A DNA stretch of 64,000 nt from Gammaproteobacteria bacterium (lineage in GTDB: Bacteria; Pseudomonadota; Gammaproteobacteria; Burkholderiales; Sulfuricellaceae). The stretch spans positions 186,001-250,000 of the forward strand of contig JAHJGO010000016.1 of assembly GCA_018824405.1 (NCBI GenBank). The letters run 5' to 3'. Below, piece by piece: positions 53,683 to 62,438 of this stretch (its first letter is position 1; each line of letters opens with the position of its first letter). The position numbers and the translations under genes were made by a program. The notes beneath the pieces are model-generated. The model made no database searches. It was not told the DNA's origin and saw only the letters and a program-made list of their open reading frames with translations.

Positions 53683-55431
53683 CTACGACGAACAACTGCA
53701 GTGTGACGTACCGCCCAGGTTAAAGAATTTCTCTTCCTTCTTTTTGCAATACAGGGCTGCCACCGCTTCGGTTTGTTCACTGTAGGGGTCTGCCAAAACA
53801 TCGTGCAGCGTGTGCACGAGACTGAAATCACCGCTGTCTGTGGCGCTGCGATAGGCTTCCACCAGCATCCATTCTCTGGGTATGTATTTGGGATTGGTTC
53901 GCTTCATGGCTACCGAGACGTCCGTGGGGTTGCGGCCTTCTTGTTGCAAAGCGATGTGCCATTTTTCCAGCCATGCATGCCAGCGTGCATCCATTGACGC
54001 GCTGTTTTGCGCATAGCCGCCGCGTGTTTCATAAAAGCTGGTTTTCAGTGCGGCCACTTGCGTGGGCAGGTTTGAGAGCTCGCGCCAGAAGAGGGTGTAG
54101 TCCACCGGGGTTTCTGTCATGAGTGTGTGCAGCTCGGTGAAAAGTGCGGCATTAAATTCGGCAAGGCCCATTTTGCTTGCCCACATGCGATTCATTTCGC
54201 GCTGCATGAGTTCCGGCAGTTCATTCAGGATTGCTTGCAGTGATTGAATCGCGCTTTCTTCCTGCTTGAGCAGCGGCACGAGGGCAATGCAGAACATTCT
54301 GAAATTTTCCATGGCGGCCATGGGCTGGTTCATGAAGGAGAAGTGTTCGCCGCCGCCTGTCCACATTTGAAACGCCGGGTCATACGCTTCGATAAAGCCG
54401 AAAGGGCCGTAGTCCAGCGTGCGCCCGCCCAAGGCGCAGTTGTCGCTGTTGAAGTTGCCCTGGCAATAGCCCACGCGTATCCAGTGCGCAATCAGTTGCG
54501 AGAGGCGCATGGCAAATTCTCGCGAGACGGCCAGGACTTTGTCGCTCAGGGTTGCTGCGGTTTGGCTGAGTTGTGCGGCGAGGTCAGGGTATTCTCGATC
54601 GAGCACATGCAGAAAAATGGCTTCGAGCTCGGCAAGGGCGTTGGGGTGTTCGTTATTTCTGGCGCGGCGCCCAAATAATTCGAGCTGACCCACGCGCAGG
54701 AAAGAGGGGGCGACGCGGGTGGTGATGGCGGCCGGTTCGTCCACCATGCGGTCCGGGTCCCAGGTTTGGGCGTTGGGGGAATACCAGGGACGGGAGATGG
54801 CTTCGCTCTGCGAGACATACAGGCATAGGGCGCGGGTGGTGGGCACACCCAGTGCGGCCATGGCTTCCGACACCAGAAATTCACGAATGCTGGAGCGCAA
54901 GATGGCGCGGCCATCGCCACCGCGACAATACGGCGTGGTGCCGCCGCCCTTGAGCTGAAACTCCCAGCGTTGATGGTTGGCCAGCAATACCTCAAGCACG
55001 GAAATGGCGCGGCCGTCGCCGTAACCATTGCCGGTTTTGAATGGGCAGTTTTGGACCATCTCTTGCCCGTAGATGCTCAGCGCGTAGCCGCTCGCCCAGC
55101 CGCTTGTTCGAATAGCTTGCGTCTCGATGCCCGCATTGGCGCACTCCACTGCAAGCGTGGGGTTGCCGGTGAAAAACTGCATGAAGGCTTCTTCACGGGC
55201 GAGGCTCTCGGGCAAATTCAGCTCGTTGAAGAATCGTCGGCTATGGATGACGTAATGAGGCTTTGGCAGGGGGGTAGGTTCCACCTCGACGTAATGGCCG
55301 GATTTGACTTCGCGCATCCTTTTGTTGGGGTGGTGGCGAGCCTGCTCGGGGTCTGCTGTCAGTGAGCGCAGCAGCGAATAATCTGCGCGCTGCAGAAAAG
55401 CGCTAAAGGTGATCGGGGTGGAGGTGGGCAT
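53683..55431 (-). CDS. selO: Protein adenylyltransferase SelO (YdiU family), divergent
   Basis: 582-aa pseudokinase-fold enzyme that AMPylates proteins using ATP in an inverted orientation. Visible are WEFQLKGGGTTPYCRGGDGRAILRSSIREFLVSEAM (catalytic Lys and Arg region) and GNFNSDNCALGGRTLDYGPFGF (metal-binding Asn and Asp). The C-terminus ends CSCSS, where the second cysteine fills the selenocysteine position of eukaryotic SelO. The segment before the Lys motif (SGWASGYALSIYGQE) departs from the usual AGHQFG-type signature, so this is a diverged branch. Confidence 0.85.
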   Translation of the reverse strand: MPTSTPITFSAFLQRADYSLLRSLTADPEQARHHPNKRMREVKSGHYVEVEPTPLPKPHYVIHSRRFFNELNLPESLAREEAFMQFFTGNPTLAVECANAGIETQAIRTSGWASGYALSIYGQEMVQNCPFKTGNGYGDGRAISVLEVLLANHQRWEFQLKGGGTTPYCRGGDGRAILRSSIREFLVSEAMAALGVPTTRALCLYVSQSEAISRPWYSPNAQTWDPDRMVDEPAAITTRVAPSFLRVGQLELFGRRARNNEHPNALAELEAIFLHVLDREYPDLAAQLSQTAATLSDKVLAVSREFAMRLSQLIAHWIRVGYCQGNFNSDNCALGGRTLDYGPFGFIEAYDPAFQMWTGGGEHFSFMNQPMAAMENFRMFCIALVPLLKQEESAIQSLQAILNELPELMQREMNRMWASKMGLAEFNAALFTELHTLMTETPVDYTLFWRELSNLPTQVAALKTSFYETRGGYAQNSASMDARWHAWLEKWHIALQQEGRNPTDVSVAMKRTNPKYIPREWMLVEAYRSATDSGDFSLVHTLHDVLADPYSEQTEAVAALYCKKKEEKFFNLGGTSHCSCSS

Positions 55432-55527
55432 TTTGTGAGGTGCGATAGGTTTTAAAAGTAAGGTATTGGATAGGTGCTGCGGCCTTGAAGTTCAAGATAG
55501 TAGCGTGTTTAAACCGCGGAGGCACAC

Positions 55528-55700
55528 ATGACCTTACTGGACGAGTTCGTGAAGTGCTACCACCCGGAAAACCGGCACGACCGGAAGGCGACGTGGTTTG
55601 ATGAGGCTGCCCCTCTCCCTGGCCCTCTCCCCGCGAGTGGGGAGAGGGGATCAAAGGGGAAGTGGCGCTGGAGCAGTTTCGGGAGATACTGGTGACCTAG
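55528..55700 (+). pseudogene. Relic of a type I methyltransferase C-terminus interrupted by a hairpin repeat
   Basis: Reads FVKCYHPENRHDRKATW, then a GC-rich element, then in another stretch LEQFREI before a stop. In HsdM proteins FxxCYxPENRHxRKxTWSE...LExxFREI form one C-terminal block with about 55 residues between. The middle is replaced by the repeat at 55609. It does not derive from the resident hsdM, whose C-terminus is different. Confidence 0.6.
55609..55662. repeat. GC-rich hairpin element
   Basis: Perfect 10-bp stem CCCTCTCCCC-GCGAGT-GGGGAGAGGG (55623-55648) flanked by CCCCTCTCCCTGG and ATCAAAGGGGAAG. It is the third member of the CCCTCTCC/GGAGAGGG mosaic in this window, together with 16828 and 27942. 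Confidence 0.7.
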
Positions 55701-55725
55701 GCACGCATGAAACTGGAGAACAGCT

Positions 55726-56091
55726 ATGAGCCCGACGCAAGACAGCAGCAAAATGGACAAAATCATTCTTGAAGCAAGGCGCAATGCAGAGAGTCGCGCG
55801 AAGACTTATCGCGAGCAGGCGCTGAAGCTTTACCCTTGGGTTTGCGGGCGCTGCGCCCGTACCTTTACGCGACAGAATCTCCAGTTGCTGGAGGTGCACC
55901 ACAAGAACAACAACCACGACGACAACCCGGCTGACGGCAGTAATTGGGAATTGCTGTGCACCTATTGCCATGAGAATGAGCATTCCAAGGTCAAGGATTC
56001 AGCAGGCCGCACCGACACCGGAAACACCGCGTCGCCGGCGACGTTTAATCCGTTTGCCGGGTTGAAGGATAAATTGAAGGGCAAAACCTAG
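55726..56091 (+). CDS. HNH nuclease family protein (YajD-like)
   Basis: 121 aa. CGRCARTFTR and a later CTYCHENEHS give a zinc-binding four-cysteine frame. Between them LEVHHKNNNHDDNPADGSNWELL carries the HNH catalytic core. Similar to E. coli YajD, whose role is not established. It lies between R-M relics and may be either a defence gene or a resident gene. Confidence 0.85.
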   Translation: MSPTQDSSKMDKIILEARRNAESRAKTYREQALKLYPWVCGRCARTFTRQNLQLLEVHHKNNNHDDNPADGSNWELLCTYCHENEHSKVKDSAGRTDTGNTASPATFNPFAGLKDKLKGKT

Positions 56092-56146
56092 CAGGCTAAA
56101 TGGGGCGGTTTTGAATGGTTTCTGATACGCGCTTTTCACATCCCGC

Positions 56147-56653
56147 ATGATTATCCACTGCTCGCAAAAACTCGCCGCCAAACTGCCAGGCGTCTCACCG
56201 ACCCCGCTGGAAGAAACCAGCCCCTTGGGTAGTTGGCACGGCCATCTGTTCACCCTGGACCGGCGCCAGTGCGCCATGTTTTGCCACGATGCTTCGCGCT
56301 ACGCGTTGTTCTTGCCCGGTCTGCGCAAGGAGCATTTCGCCGAGCTGGGCGGAAAGTGGTTTCGCCCGCTTTACCTGGCGACGCTGGCCGCCATGGGCTG
56401 TTCGGTCGCGCAACTCCGCAAGGTGGAGTTGGCACTGGGGCCGATGCATTTCGATACGGCAACGGACCGCTCGGTGCAAGGTTCCTTGCGGGTGGCCAAG
56501 CAGGATCTGGAGGCGTGGGTGTATCAGGTGCCCAACGTGATGGACCTGAACCCGTTGGCCATGTCATGCCGGCTCAACGAGCGCCCCGCAACGGTTTACG
56601 GGAAGCTGGTCTGGCCGGATAGGGCGATGCTGGAGGTGGTGGCGGGCTTGTAA
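56147..56653 (+). CDS. DUF6933-like protein
   Basis: 168 aa starting MIIHCSQKLAAKLPGVSPTP, with PLGSWHGHLFTLDRRQCAMFCHDASRYALFLPGL. This opening matches proteins grouped as DUF6933, which are found scattered among accessory genes. The C-terminal half has MSCRLNERPATVYGK. No catalytic motif is visible and the function is unknown. Confidence 0.65.
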   Translation: MIIHCSQKLAAKLPGVSPTPLEETSPLGSWHGHLFTLDRRQCAMFCHDASRYALFLPGLRKEHFAELGGKWFRPLYLATLAAMGCSVAQLRKVELALGPMHFDTATDRSVQGSLRVAKQDLEAWVYQVPNVMDLNPLAMSCRLNERPATVYGKLVWPDRAMLEVVAGL

Positions 56654-56735
56654 TGGTGATGTTTGTAGCGTTGCCCTTATTTGCTTTCGCTGTTCGCGAA
56701 ATGAGAATGCGGCACTACACAGGCTTGGGTATGAC

Positions 56736-56778
56736 TTGAAATCCTGTTGAAATTATTGTATTTTCGTGTTTCGCGAAA
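56736..56778 (+). promoter_or_regulatory. Promoter with palindromic operator for the HTH gene
   Basis: -35 TTGAAA (56736-56741), 17-nt spacer, -10 TATTTT (56759-56764), directly followed by the 10-bp palindrome TTTCGCGAAA (56769-56778). A second TTCGCGAA palindrome is at 56693-56700. The arrangement suggests repression by the downstream HTH protein. Confidence 0.65.
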
Positions 56779-56805
56779 TGCGAAATGTCTTGCTGGAGTT
56801 CACCC

Positions 56806-57339
56806 ATGCGCCGCCCCGTTAACCGCCAACCCGCTCTCAAGGCTCAGGATTTGTACCTGCTGCTGGCGCTGCTCGCCAGGCGCGGTGAGGTGTTGACGTA
56901 TCCCGAGTTGGCGGCTTTTGCCGGTTTGTCCATGTCGGAGGTGCATGGCGCCTTGAAGCGAGCCGAGCAGTCTCGCCTGCTGGCGTTCGTGGACAAGCAG
57001 CCGCGCATCATCGTTCCGGCATTCAAGGAGTTCCTGTTTCATGGCGCGCGCTATGTTTTTCCGGCGGCACGGGGCGGGATGGTGGGCGGCGTGCCCACGG
57101 CTTATGCGGCTGCTCCTCTCGATACTTTGATCGTTCCTTCGTCTGATCCTCCCCCGGTATGGCCGCATGCTGAGGGCGCTGCGCGAGGCATTGCGCTGGT
57201 CCCGCTTTACCCAAGCGCGCCTGCGGCGGCGCTACGCAGCCCGCCGTTGTATGAGAACCTGGCCTTGTTCGATGCCTTGCGCATGGGCAATGCGCGCGAG
57301 CGCAACCTTGCCGAGAAGTTGTTTGAGGAGCGGTTTTGA
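56806..57339 (+). CDS. Winged-helix DNA-binding protein, putative antitoxin-like regulator
   Basis: 177 aa. ATG at 56806 has GGAG 8 nt upstream. Residues 10-75 form a HTH (QDLYLLLALLARRGEVLTYPELAAFAGLSMSEVHGALKRAEQSRLL). The C-terminal part (AAALRSPPLYENLALFDALRMGNARERNLAEKLFEERF) resembles the region that pairs with a partner toxin or nucleotidyltransferase in two-gene modules. It overlaps the next gene by TTGA. Autoregulation at the TTTCGCGAAA site is inferred. Confidence 0.7.
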   Translation: MRRPVNRQPALKAQDLYLLLALLARRGEVLTYPELAAFAGLSMSEVHGALKRAEQSRLLAFVDKQPRIIVPAFKEFLFHGARYVFPAARGGMVGGVPTAYAAAPLDTLIVPSSDPPPVWPHAEGAARGIALVPLYPSAPAAALRSPPLYENLALFDALRMGNARERNLAEKLFEERF

Positions 57340-57674
57340 ATCCACGCGATCCCAATGTCCACCTGGTCGAGATGGAAGCTTTCAGCTCACGCGGGCTGGG
57401 CGACCTGATGTCCAGCCATGATTTCGAGGACATCATCAATGTCATCGACGGGCGGCCTGGAATTGAGGCGGAAGTCGCTGGTACAGGCGGCGAGCTTGCG
57501 AATTATCTGGGTTCCAGCTTCGCGGAAATTGCACGCGCTGCCAATTTTGAAAACACGCTGCCGGGTCTGGTGGTGTATGACGAGTTATATGAGGAAAGGA
57601 TTCGCCGCGTGCGCGATCGAATAAATACGATCATGAGCTTGGGTAAGGTGACCAAGGGGCCAGCATGCATGTAG
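57336..57674 (+). CDS. C-terminal part of a nucleotidyltransferase-like toxin, shortened
   Basis: 112 aa from TTG overlapping the HTH stop. The block MEAFSSRGLGDLMSSHDFEDIINVIDGR corresponds to the late ATKLEAFxxRGxGDxxxSHDxEDIIxVVDGR block of AbiEii/AbiGii-like nucleotidyltransferases. The preceding GSxxDxD catalytic half is missing; only about 12 codons stand before it. It is probably an inactive remnant still translated with its partner. Confidence 0.5.
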   Translation: MNPRDPNVHLVEMEAFSSRGLGDLMSSHDFEDIINVIDGRPGIEAEVAGTGGELANYLGSSFAEIARAANFENTLPGLVVYDELYEERIRRVRDRINTIMSLGKVTKGPACM

Positions 57675-58330
57675 CGCTTTTCGCCAGCACCGAAGGCCGT
57701 CTTCTGGGCGTCGGCCTTGCGCTGACGGCTCTGATGCTGCTGGCGTTCGGGATCGGCTGGCAGTTGTTTCCCGACAGCGTGCTCACTTACGCGGCCATGA
57801 CCGGGCTGAATCTCATCATCGGTCGGGCTGCGGGGATGTCTTTCGGCTATGCGAGTGGTCTGGATCATGCGCAGGTGATCCCGCTCAACCTGCTGGTCGA
57901 GACCATCCAGGTGCTGGTGCTATACCCGCTATTCGTACTGAGCTGGCGGCAGCTGATCCGTGTGCCCCGTCTGCAGCCTTTTGTGATGCGCATGCACAGC
58001 GCCGCGGAGTCACGTGGCGGGGCGGTGCGCAAGTTCGGCATCGTGGGCCTTTTTGTTTTCGTGTTTGTGCCATTCTGGATGACCGGCCCGGTGGTGGGGG
58101 CGATCATCGGGTTTCTGATCGGCTTGCGCGCCTGGGTGAATCTGGCCGTCGTGCTGGCTTCAACCTATCTCGCCATTGGTGTCTGGGGCTTGCTGCTCAA
58201 TGAGCTCAATGCCTGGGTGGCAACCTTCAACCGCTTCGCACCCTACGCCCTGGTCCTCGCGATTGCACTCATTATTGTCGCGATGCATCTGCTGCGCCGG
58301 CACCGCCCCGTTAAAAACGAGCGCGACTGA
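57665..58330 (+). CDS. Membrane protein of the small multidrug-export type
   Basis: 221 aa with about six transmembrane segments. The central block RKFGIVGLFVFVFVPFWMTGPVVGAIIGFLIGL matches the conserved region of the putative small multidrug-export family (PF06695-like). Transport has not been shown for most members. It overlaps the previous gene by 10 nt. Confidence 0.7.
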   Translation: MHVALFASTEGRLLGVGLALTALMLLAFGIGWQLFPDSVLTYAAMTGLNLIIGRAAGMSFGYASGLDHAQVIPLNLLVETIQVLVLYPLFVLSWRQLIRVPRLQPFVMRMHSAAESRGGAVRKFGIVGLFVFVFVPFWMTGPVVGAIIGFLIGLRAWVNLAVVLASTYLAIGVWGLLLNELNAWVATFNRFAPYALVLAIALIIVAMHLLRRHRPVKNERD

Positions 58331-58458
58331 GCATGCGCGGCAGATTTGCCTGGCACCGTTGCGGCTTCTGGCTGACTGGAGGTCTTGCGCGCAGTTTCTG
58401 TCATGCCGAATCTCCTTTCCAGGGGAAGTAATGCCACATGATATTTTCTATGAAAATA

Positions 58459-59382
58459 TTACAGCGGGGCTGGTTTCAGGCATTGCGGCGTATTGAATAG
58501 TCCCTGGTGAGCGGCTTCGCTGACTGCCAGTGCTGCCGGGTGGCTAAGTTTGCGCTCCACCGTGATGAGGTAAAACCGGTCTTTAACAGCTTCGGTGTGG
58601 CCCAGGGGTACCACGCCATATTGTGCCGCCACCTCGGCGGCGATGGCGGTCGGCGCGGGAAACGCACCGGCGCCCGCCTGGCCGAAGGATTTCATGAGCG
58701 CGCCATCATCGAATTCCCCGACGATGCGCGGGTGGATGTCCTGGCCATGCAGCCAGCGCAGCAGCGGGGCGCGCACGGCGCTATCCTCGCCGGGGATCAG
58801 CAGTGGTGCGCCGTCGAGCAGATGCGGAAACCCTCCTTCGAGTTTTTCTGCGAGAGAGGGCGCGGCAAAAAAAGTAAGTCCGCATTCTCCAAGTCGGTGG
58901 CTATAGCCTTTCACATCCATGCCCGGCGGCAAGGGGCGGTCGGCCAGAACCATATCCAGGCGGTGGATGGCAAGTTCGGCCAGCAGCAGTTCGAACTTGT
59001 CCTCCGGGCACACCAGCCGTACCGGTTCTGGCAGGCCCAGTGCCGGAGCCAGCAGCCGATAGGCGATGGCCTTGGGCACCACATCTGCAATGCCTACCCG
59101 GAACAGGAACGGGCGCTCTTCTTCGCGATTGCGCAGGATTTCTTCGAGTTCGCTGCCGACCTGAAAGATATCGTCCGCATAGGACAATGCCAGACGCCCG
59201 ATATCGGTCGGTTCCAGCCTGCGCCCCACACGACGAAACAGGGCTACGCCCAGATTTTCTTCCAGCTGGGATATCTGTCCGGAGATGGTCTGCGGTGTGA
59301 GGTGCAGTTGTTCTGCGCCACGCGCAATGCCGCCGGCCTTGGCCACGGACCAGAAATAATAGAGTTGTCGGTAGTTGAGCAT
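58459..59382 (-). CDS. nhaR: LysR-family transcriptional activator NhaR
   Basis: 307 aa. The HTH region LNYRQLYYFWSVAKAGGIARGAEQLHLTPQTISGQISQLEENLG is the NhaR signature; NhaR responds to Na+ and activates nhaA. The effector domain follows (IADVVPKAIAYRLLAPAL). No nhaA antiporter is adjacent. It is divergent from yqhA, and the 59383-59626 gap holds their promoters. Confidence 0.9.
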   Translation of the reverse strand: MLNYRQLYYFWSVAKAGGIARGAEQLHLTPQTISGQISQLEENLGVALFRRVGRRLEPTDIGRLALSYADDIFQVGSELEEILRNREEERPFLFRVGIADVVPKAIAYRLLAPALGLPEPVRLVCPEDKFELLLAELAIHRLDMVLADRPLPPGMDVKGYSHRLGECGLTFFAAPSLAEKLEGGFPHLLDGAPLLIPGEDSAVRAPLLRWLHGQDIHPRIVGEFDDGALMKSFGQAGAGAFPAPTAIAAEVAAQYGVVPLGHTEAVKDRFYLITVERKLSHPAALAVSEAAHQGLFNTPQCLKPAPL

Positions 59383-59626
59383 GGCAATCCAATACTTCGT
59401 TAAAAACGAACAATCGAAACATAATAAACGAATTTTCTTGGTATATCGAGACCGCTATCATGTCGACATCGGATTACACTTTTCTTTATCTGCGATGGTT
59501 GCTGAGATAAATATCCAGCGTAGATCTGATCTAAGGGTGCGCGACTATGGGACGAAGCGCAGAAGTTGGCTCCGGGCTTGCCTGTTGCACAGTGAGTGCC
59601 CCGTTTTAATTCGCTTTGGGATTTTT

Positions 59627-60133
59627 ATGCAAAAGATTGAACGCTTCCTCGAAAGTTTCATATTCGCCAGTCGCTGGCTGCTGGCACCGTTTTATCTTGG
59701 ATTGGTGGGGGCCATCGCGCTCTTGCTGTTCAAGTTTGTTAAGGAATTTGCCAACCTGTTACCGGTGGTGGTGACTGGCGAGGGTACCCAGGTCATGGTA
59801 GGCGTGCTCACCCTGGTGGATGTGGCGCTGGTGGCCAACCTGCTGATCATTATCGTGTTTGCCGGCTACGAGAACTTTGTCTCCAAGATCGATACCGGGA
59901 GCCATGAGGACAGGCCCGACTGGATGGGGCATGTGAGCTTCTCCGATCTGAAGATCAAGGTCATCGGTTCCATCGTCGCCATCTCCGGCATCGAGCTTCT
60001 CAAGGCTTTTGTCAACGTCGAAGCCTATACAAACGAGCAGTTGGCATGGAAGGTCGGTCTGCACATGGCTTTTGTTGTCTCGGGCGTGCTGTTCGCGCTG
60101 ATGGATAGGCTCACGAAATCCGCGGATCACTGA
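59627..60133 (+). CDS. yqhA: YqhA/UPF0114 family membrane protein
   Basis: 168 aa from ATG at 59627 (MQKIERFLESFIFASRWLLAPFYLGL), the conserved start of UPF0114; upstream in-frame codons to 59375 overlap nhaR and are rejected. Four transmembrane helices and IVFAGYENFVSKID. Function unknown. The Shine-Dalgarno is weak. Confidence 0.88.
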   Translation: MQKIERFLESFIFASRWLLAPFYLGLVGAIALLLFKFVKEFANLLPVVVTGEGTQVMVGVLTLVDVALVANLLIIIVFAGYENFVSKIDTGSHEDRPDWMGHVSFSDLKIKVIGSIVAISGIELLKAFVNVEAYTNEQLAWKVGLHMAFVVSGVLFALMDRLTKSADH

Positions 60134-60224
60134 GAATAGCCATGAACAAACCTTGCCCCTTCGCCCACAGTGTGGGATATGATTTTTGTTGCAAAGTATT
60201 TAGATAACCAAGGAGATCCTTGTC

Positions 60225-61118
60225 ATGAAACGCATCATGCTTTTCCTCGCCACCAATCTTGCTATCGTCCTGGTGCTATCGCTCACCATGAAGATCCTCG
60301 GGGTGGAGCCTTACCTTAACGAAAATGGCCTGAACCTGGGCAGCCTGCTGATTTTTGCCGCTGTCATGGGTATGGGCGGCTCTTTCATCTCGCTCGCCAT
60401 TTCCAAGTGGAGCGCCAAGCGCATGACAGGCGCAAAGGTGATCGAAAACCCCGCTACGCCCGGTGAAGTCTGGCTGGTCGAGACTGTGCGGCGTCAGGCG
60501 AAAATCGCGGGCATCGGTATGCCGGAAGTGGCGATTTTTGATTCACCCGACGTCAATGCCTTCGCCACCGGATGGAACAAGAACAATGCCCTGGTGGCGG
60601 TTTCCACCGGGTTGTTGCAAGCCATGACCAAGCCCGAGGCAGAAGCTGTGCTGGGGCACGAGGTTTCCCACGTGGCCAATGGCGACATGGTGACGCTGGC
60701 GCTGATCCAGGGCGTGGTCAACACTTTCGTGATGTTCCTGTCGCGCGTTATCGGCTACCTGGTGGACAAGATCGTGTTCAAAACCGAGCGCGGTACCGGC
60801 CCGGCCTTTTTCGTCACCATGATCATCGCCGAGATGGTGCTGGGTATCCTTGCTTCGATTATCGTCATGTGGTTCTCGCGCCGGCGCGAGTTCATCGCCG
60901 ATTCGGGCGGTGCGGCACTGGCCGGCAAGGCAGCCATGATCTCCGCGCTGGAGCGTCTCAAGGCCCAGCACGGAGTGGCAGCAGAACCGCTGCCGGAAAA
61001 AATGGCCGCATTCGGTATTTCCGGCGGCATGGCTTCAGGTCTGAAACGCCTGTTCATGACCCATCCTCCGCTGGACGAGCGCATCGAGATGCTCCGGCAC
61101 CTCAAGGAAAGGGATTAA
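60225..61118 (+). CDS. htpX: Membrane protease HtpX
   Basis: 297-aa M48B zinc metalloprotease, a partner of FtsH in quality control of membrane proteins. Zinc motif HEVSH at 145-149 with the third ligand in [16 protein letters not shown]. Two N-terminal and two central hydrophobic segments. ATG at 60225 follows AAGGAGA. Confidence 0.96.
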   Translation: MKRIMLFLATNLAIVLVLSLTMKILGVEPYLNENGLNLGSLLIFAAVMGMGGSFISLAISKWSAKRMTGAKVIENPATPGEVWLVETVRRQAKIAGIGMPEVAIFDSPDVNAFATGWNKNNALVAVSTGLLQAMTKPEAEAVLGHEVSHVANGDMVTLALIQGVVNTFVMFLSRVIGYLVDKIVFKTERGTGPAFFVTMIIAEMVLGILASIIVMWFSRRREFIADSGGAALAGKAAMISALERLKAQHGVAAEPLPEKMAAFGISGGMASGLKRLFMTHPPLDERIEMLRHLKERD

Positions 61119-61190
61119 CGCGACTTAGAACCCATGCATTAATCTCAGCTTTACCAACCCCCAAAAGTAATAAAAGTGGCTGAGGCGGCC

Positions 61191-61206
61191 TACCGCTTCG
61201 GCGGTA
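61191..61206 (+). other. UUCG-capped hairpin in the terC leader
   Basis: TACCGC-TTCG-GCGGTA, very stable, with GAGG/CCTC pairing around it, about 105 nt before the terC start. It could be part of a structured leader or a terminator for htpX. A known riboswitch could not be matched. Confidence 0.45.
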
Positions 61207-61310
61207 CCTCGACGCCCAGTGCGTGCTGCGCATCATGGCACTCAGAAAGACAAGTGCCGGGCGAAGAAAATTTGTTCCGGAAAAACCCGGAAAACATATT
61301 GGATATGTAA

Positions 61311-62273
61311 ATGGATAACGCGATTTCTATCGGCGAACCCTGGATGTGGGGCGCTTTCATTGCTTTCGTTCTGGTCATGCTGGCGCTGGACCTGTTCGTG
61401 TTTGGCGGCAGGAAGGCGCACAAGGTGAGCGTCAAGGAGGCGGCAGTCTGGTCGTTGGTCTGGGTCAGTCTCGCGCTGCTGTTCAATGCCGGCCTGTGGT
61501 GGTATCTGAGCGGTAGCGTCGGGCAGGAAATCGCCGACCGCAAGGCGCTGGAGTTTCTCACCGGTTATCTGATCGAGAAGTCGCTGTCGGTGGACAATGT
61601 GTTCATCTTCCTGCTGATCTTCTCTTCCTTCCACGTGTCTGCCGAATATCAGCGTCGTGTGCTTATCTATGGCGTGCTGGGCGCCATCGTCCTGCGCGCC
61701 GTCATGATCCTGGCCGGCGCCTGGCTGGTACGGGAGTTCAGCTGGGTGCTGTATATTTTCGGCTTCTTCCTGGTCATCACCGGCATGCGCATGCTGGTCA
61801 TGGCGGAGAAAGAGCCTGATATGAACCAGAACCCGGTACTGAAATTCGCGCGCCGCCACCTGCGCATCTCCGAAGACCACCACGGCGAAGAATTCACCGT
61901 GATGAAAGACGGCGTGCGCTATTTCACGCCGCTGTTCCTGGTGCTGGTCCTGATCGAAACCTCCGACGTGGTGTTCGCGGTGGATTCCATCCCGGCTATC
62001 TTCGCCATCACCACCGACCCCTTCATCGTTTTCACCTCCAACATCTTTGCGATCATGGGCCTGCGGGCGCTGTACTTCCTGCTCGCCGACGTGGCGGACC
62101 GCTTCCACCTGCTGAAATACGGTCTGGCCATGGTGCTCACCTTCATCGGCACCAAGATGCTGATCGCACCCTGGTATCACGTGCCGGTAGCGGCTTCTCT
62201 GGCCATCGTCGCCGTGCTGATCGGCGCCAGCGTAGCTGCCAGTCTGATTGCCACGCGCAGGAGTTCGACCTGA
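61311..62273 (+). CDS. TerC-family integral membrane protein (Alx-like)
   Basis: 320 aa with about nine transmembrane helices. Signature blocks are ALDLFVFGG, LEFLTGYLIEKSLSVDNVFIFLLIFSSF and LIETSDVVFAVDSIPAIFAITTDPFIVFTSNIFAIMGLRALYF. TerC/Alx proteins export manganese or help load metals on secreted proteins. Confidence 0.93.
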   Translation: MDNAISIGEPWMWGAFIAFVLVMLALDLFVFGGRKAHKVSVKEAAVWSLVWVSLALLFNAGLWWYLSGSVGQEIADRKALEFLTGYLIEKSLSVDNVFIFLLIFSSFHVSAEYQRRVLIYGVLGAIVLRAVMILAGAWLVREFSWVLYIFGFFLVITGMRMLVMAEKEPDMNQNPVLKFARRHLRISEDHHGEEFTVMKDGVRYFTPLFLVLVLIETSDVVFAVDSIPAIFAITTDPFIVFTSNIFAIMGLRALYFLLADVADRFHLLKYGLAMVLTFIGTKMLIAPWYHVPVAASLAIVAVLIGASVAASLIATRRSST

Positions 62274-62328
62274 TGCTGCTGCGCCTGTTCTGAGTTTTTC
62301 TGCTGGGGTGGTAGGAGTCATTAGTCTA

Positions 62329-62362
62329 GGGTCAGGACGGAAACGTTCTGACCCCTTTTCGT
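62329..62362 (+). terminator. Terminator after the terC gene
   Basis: GGGTCAGGACG-GAAA-CGTTCTGACCC followed by CTTTTCGTTTT. Confidence 0.85.
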
Positions 62363-62438
62363 TTTGAGGTCGCCATTTTTTGTTTTAGTCTGCAAGTGAG
62401 GCCGCAAATAGAATAAAAAAAACGGGTAGACTTGATCC

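Noticed and set aside
53683-55431. Selenoprotein with SECIS element
   Set aside because: The C-terminus uses cysteine codons; no in-frame TGA needs recoding.
61119-61310. yybP-ykoY manganese riboswitch upstream of the terC gene
   Set aside because: Expected from the gene family, but the conserved loop sequences could not be found by eye; reported only as a hairpin.
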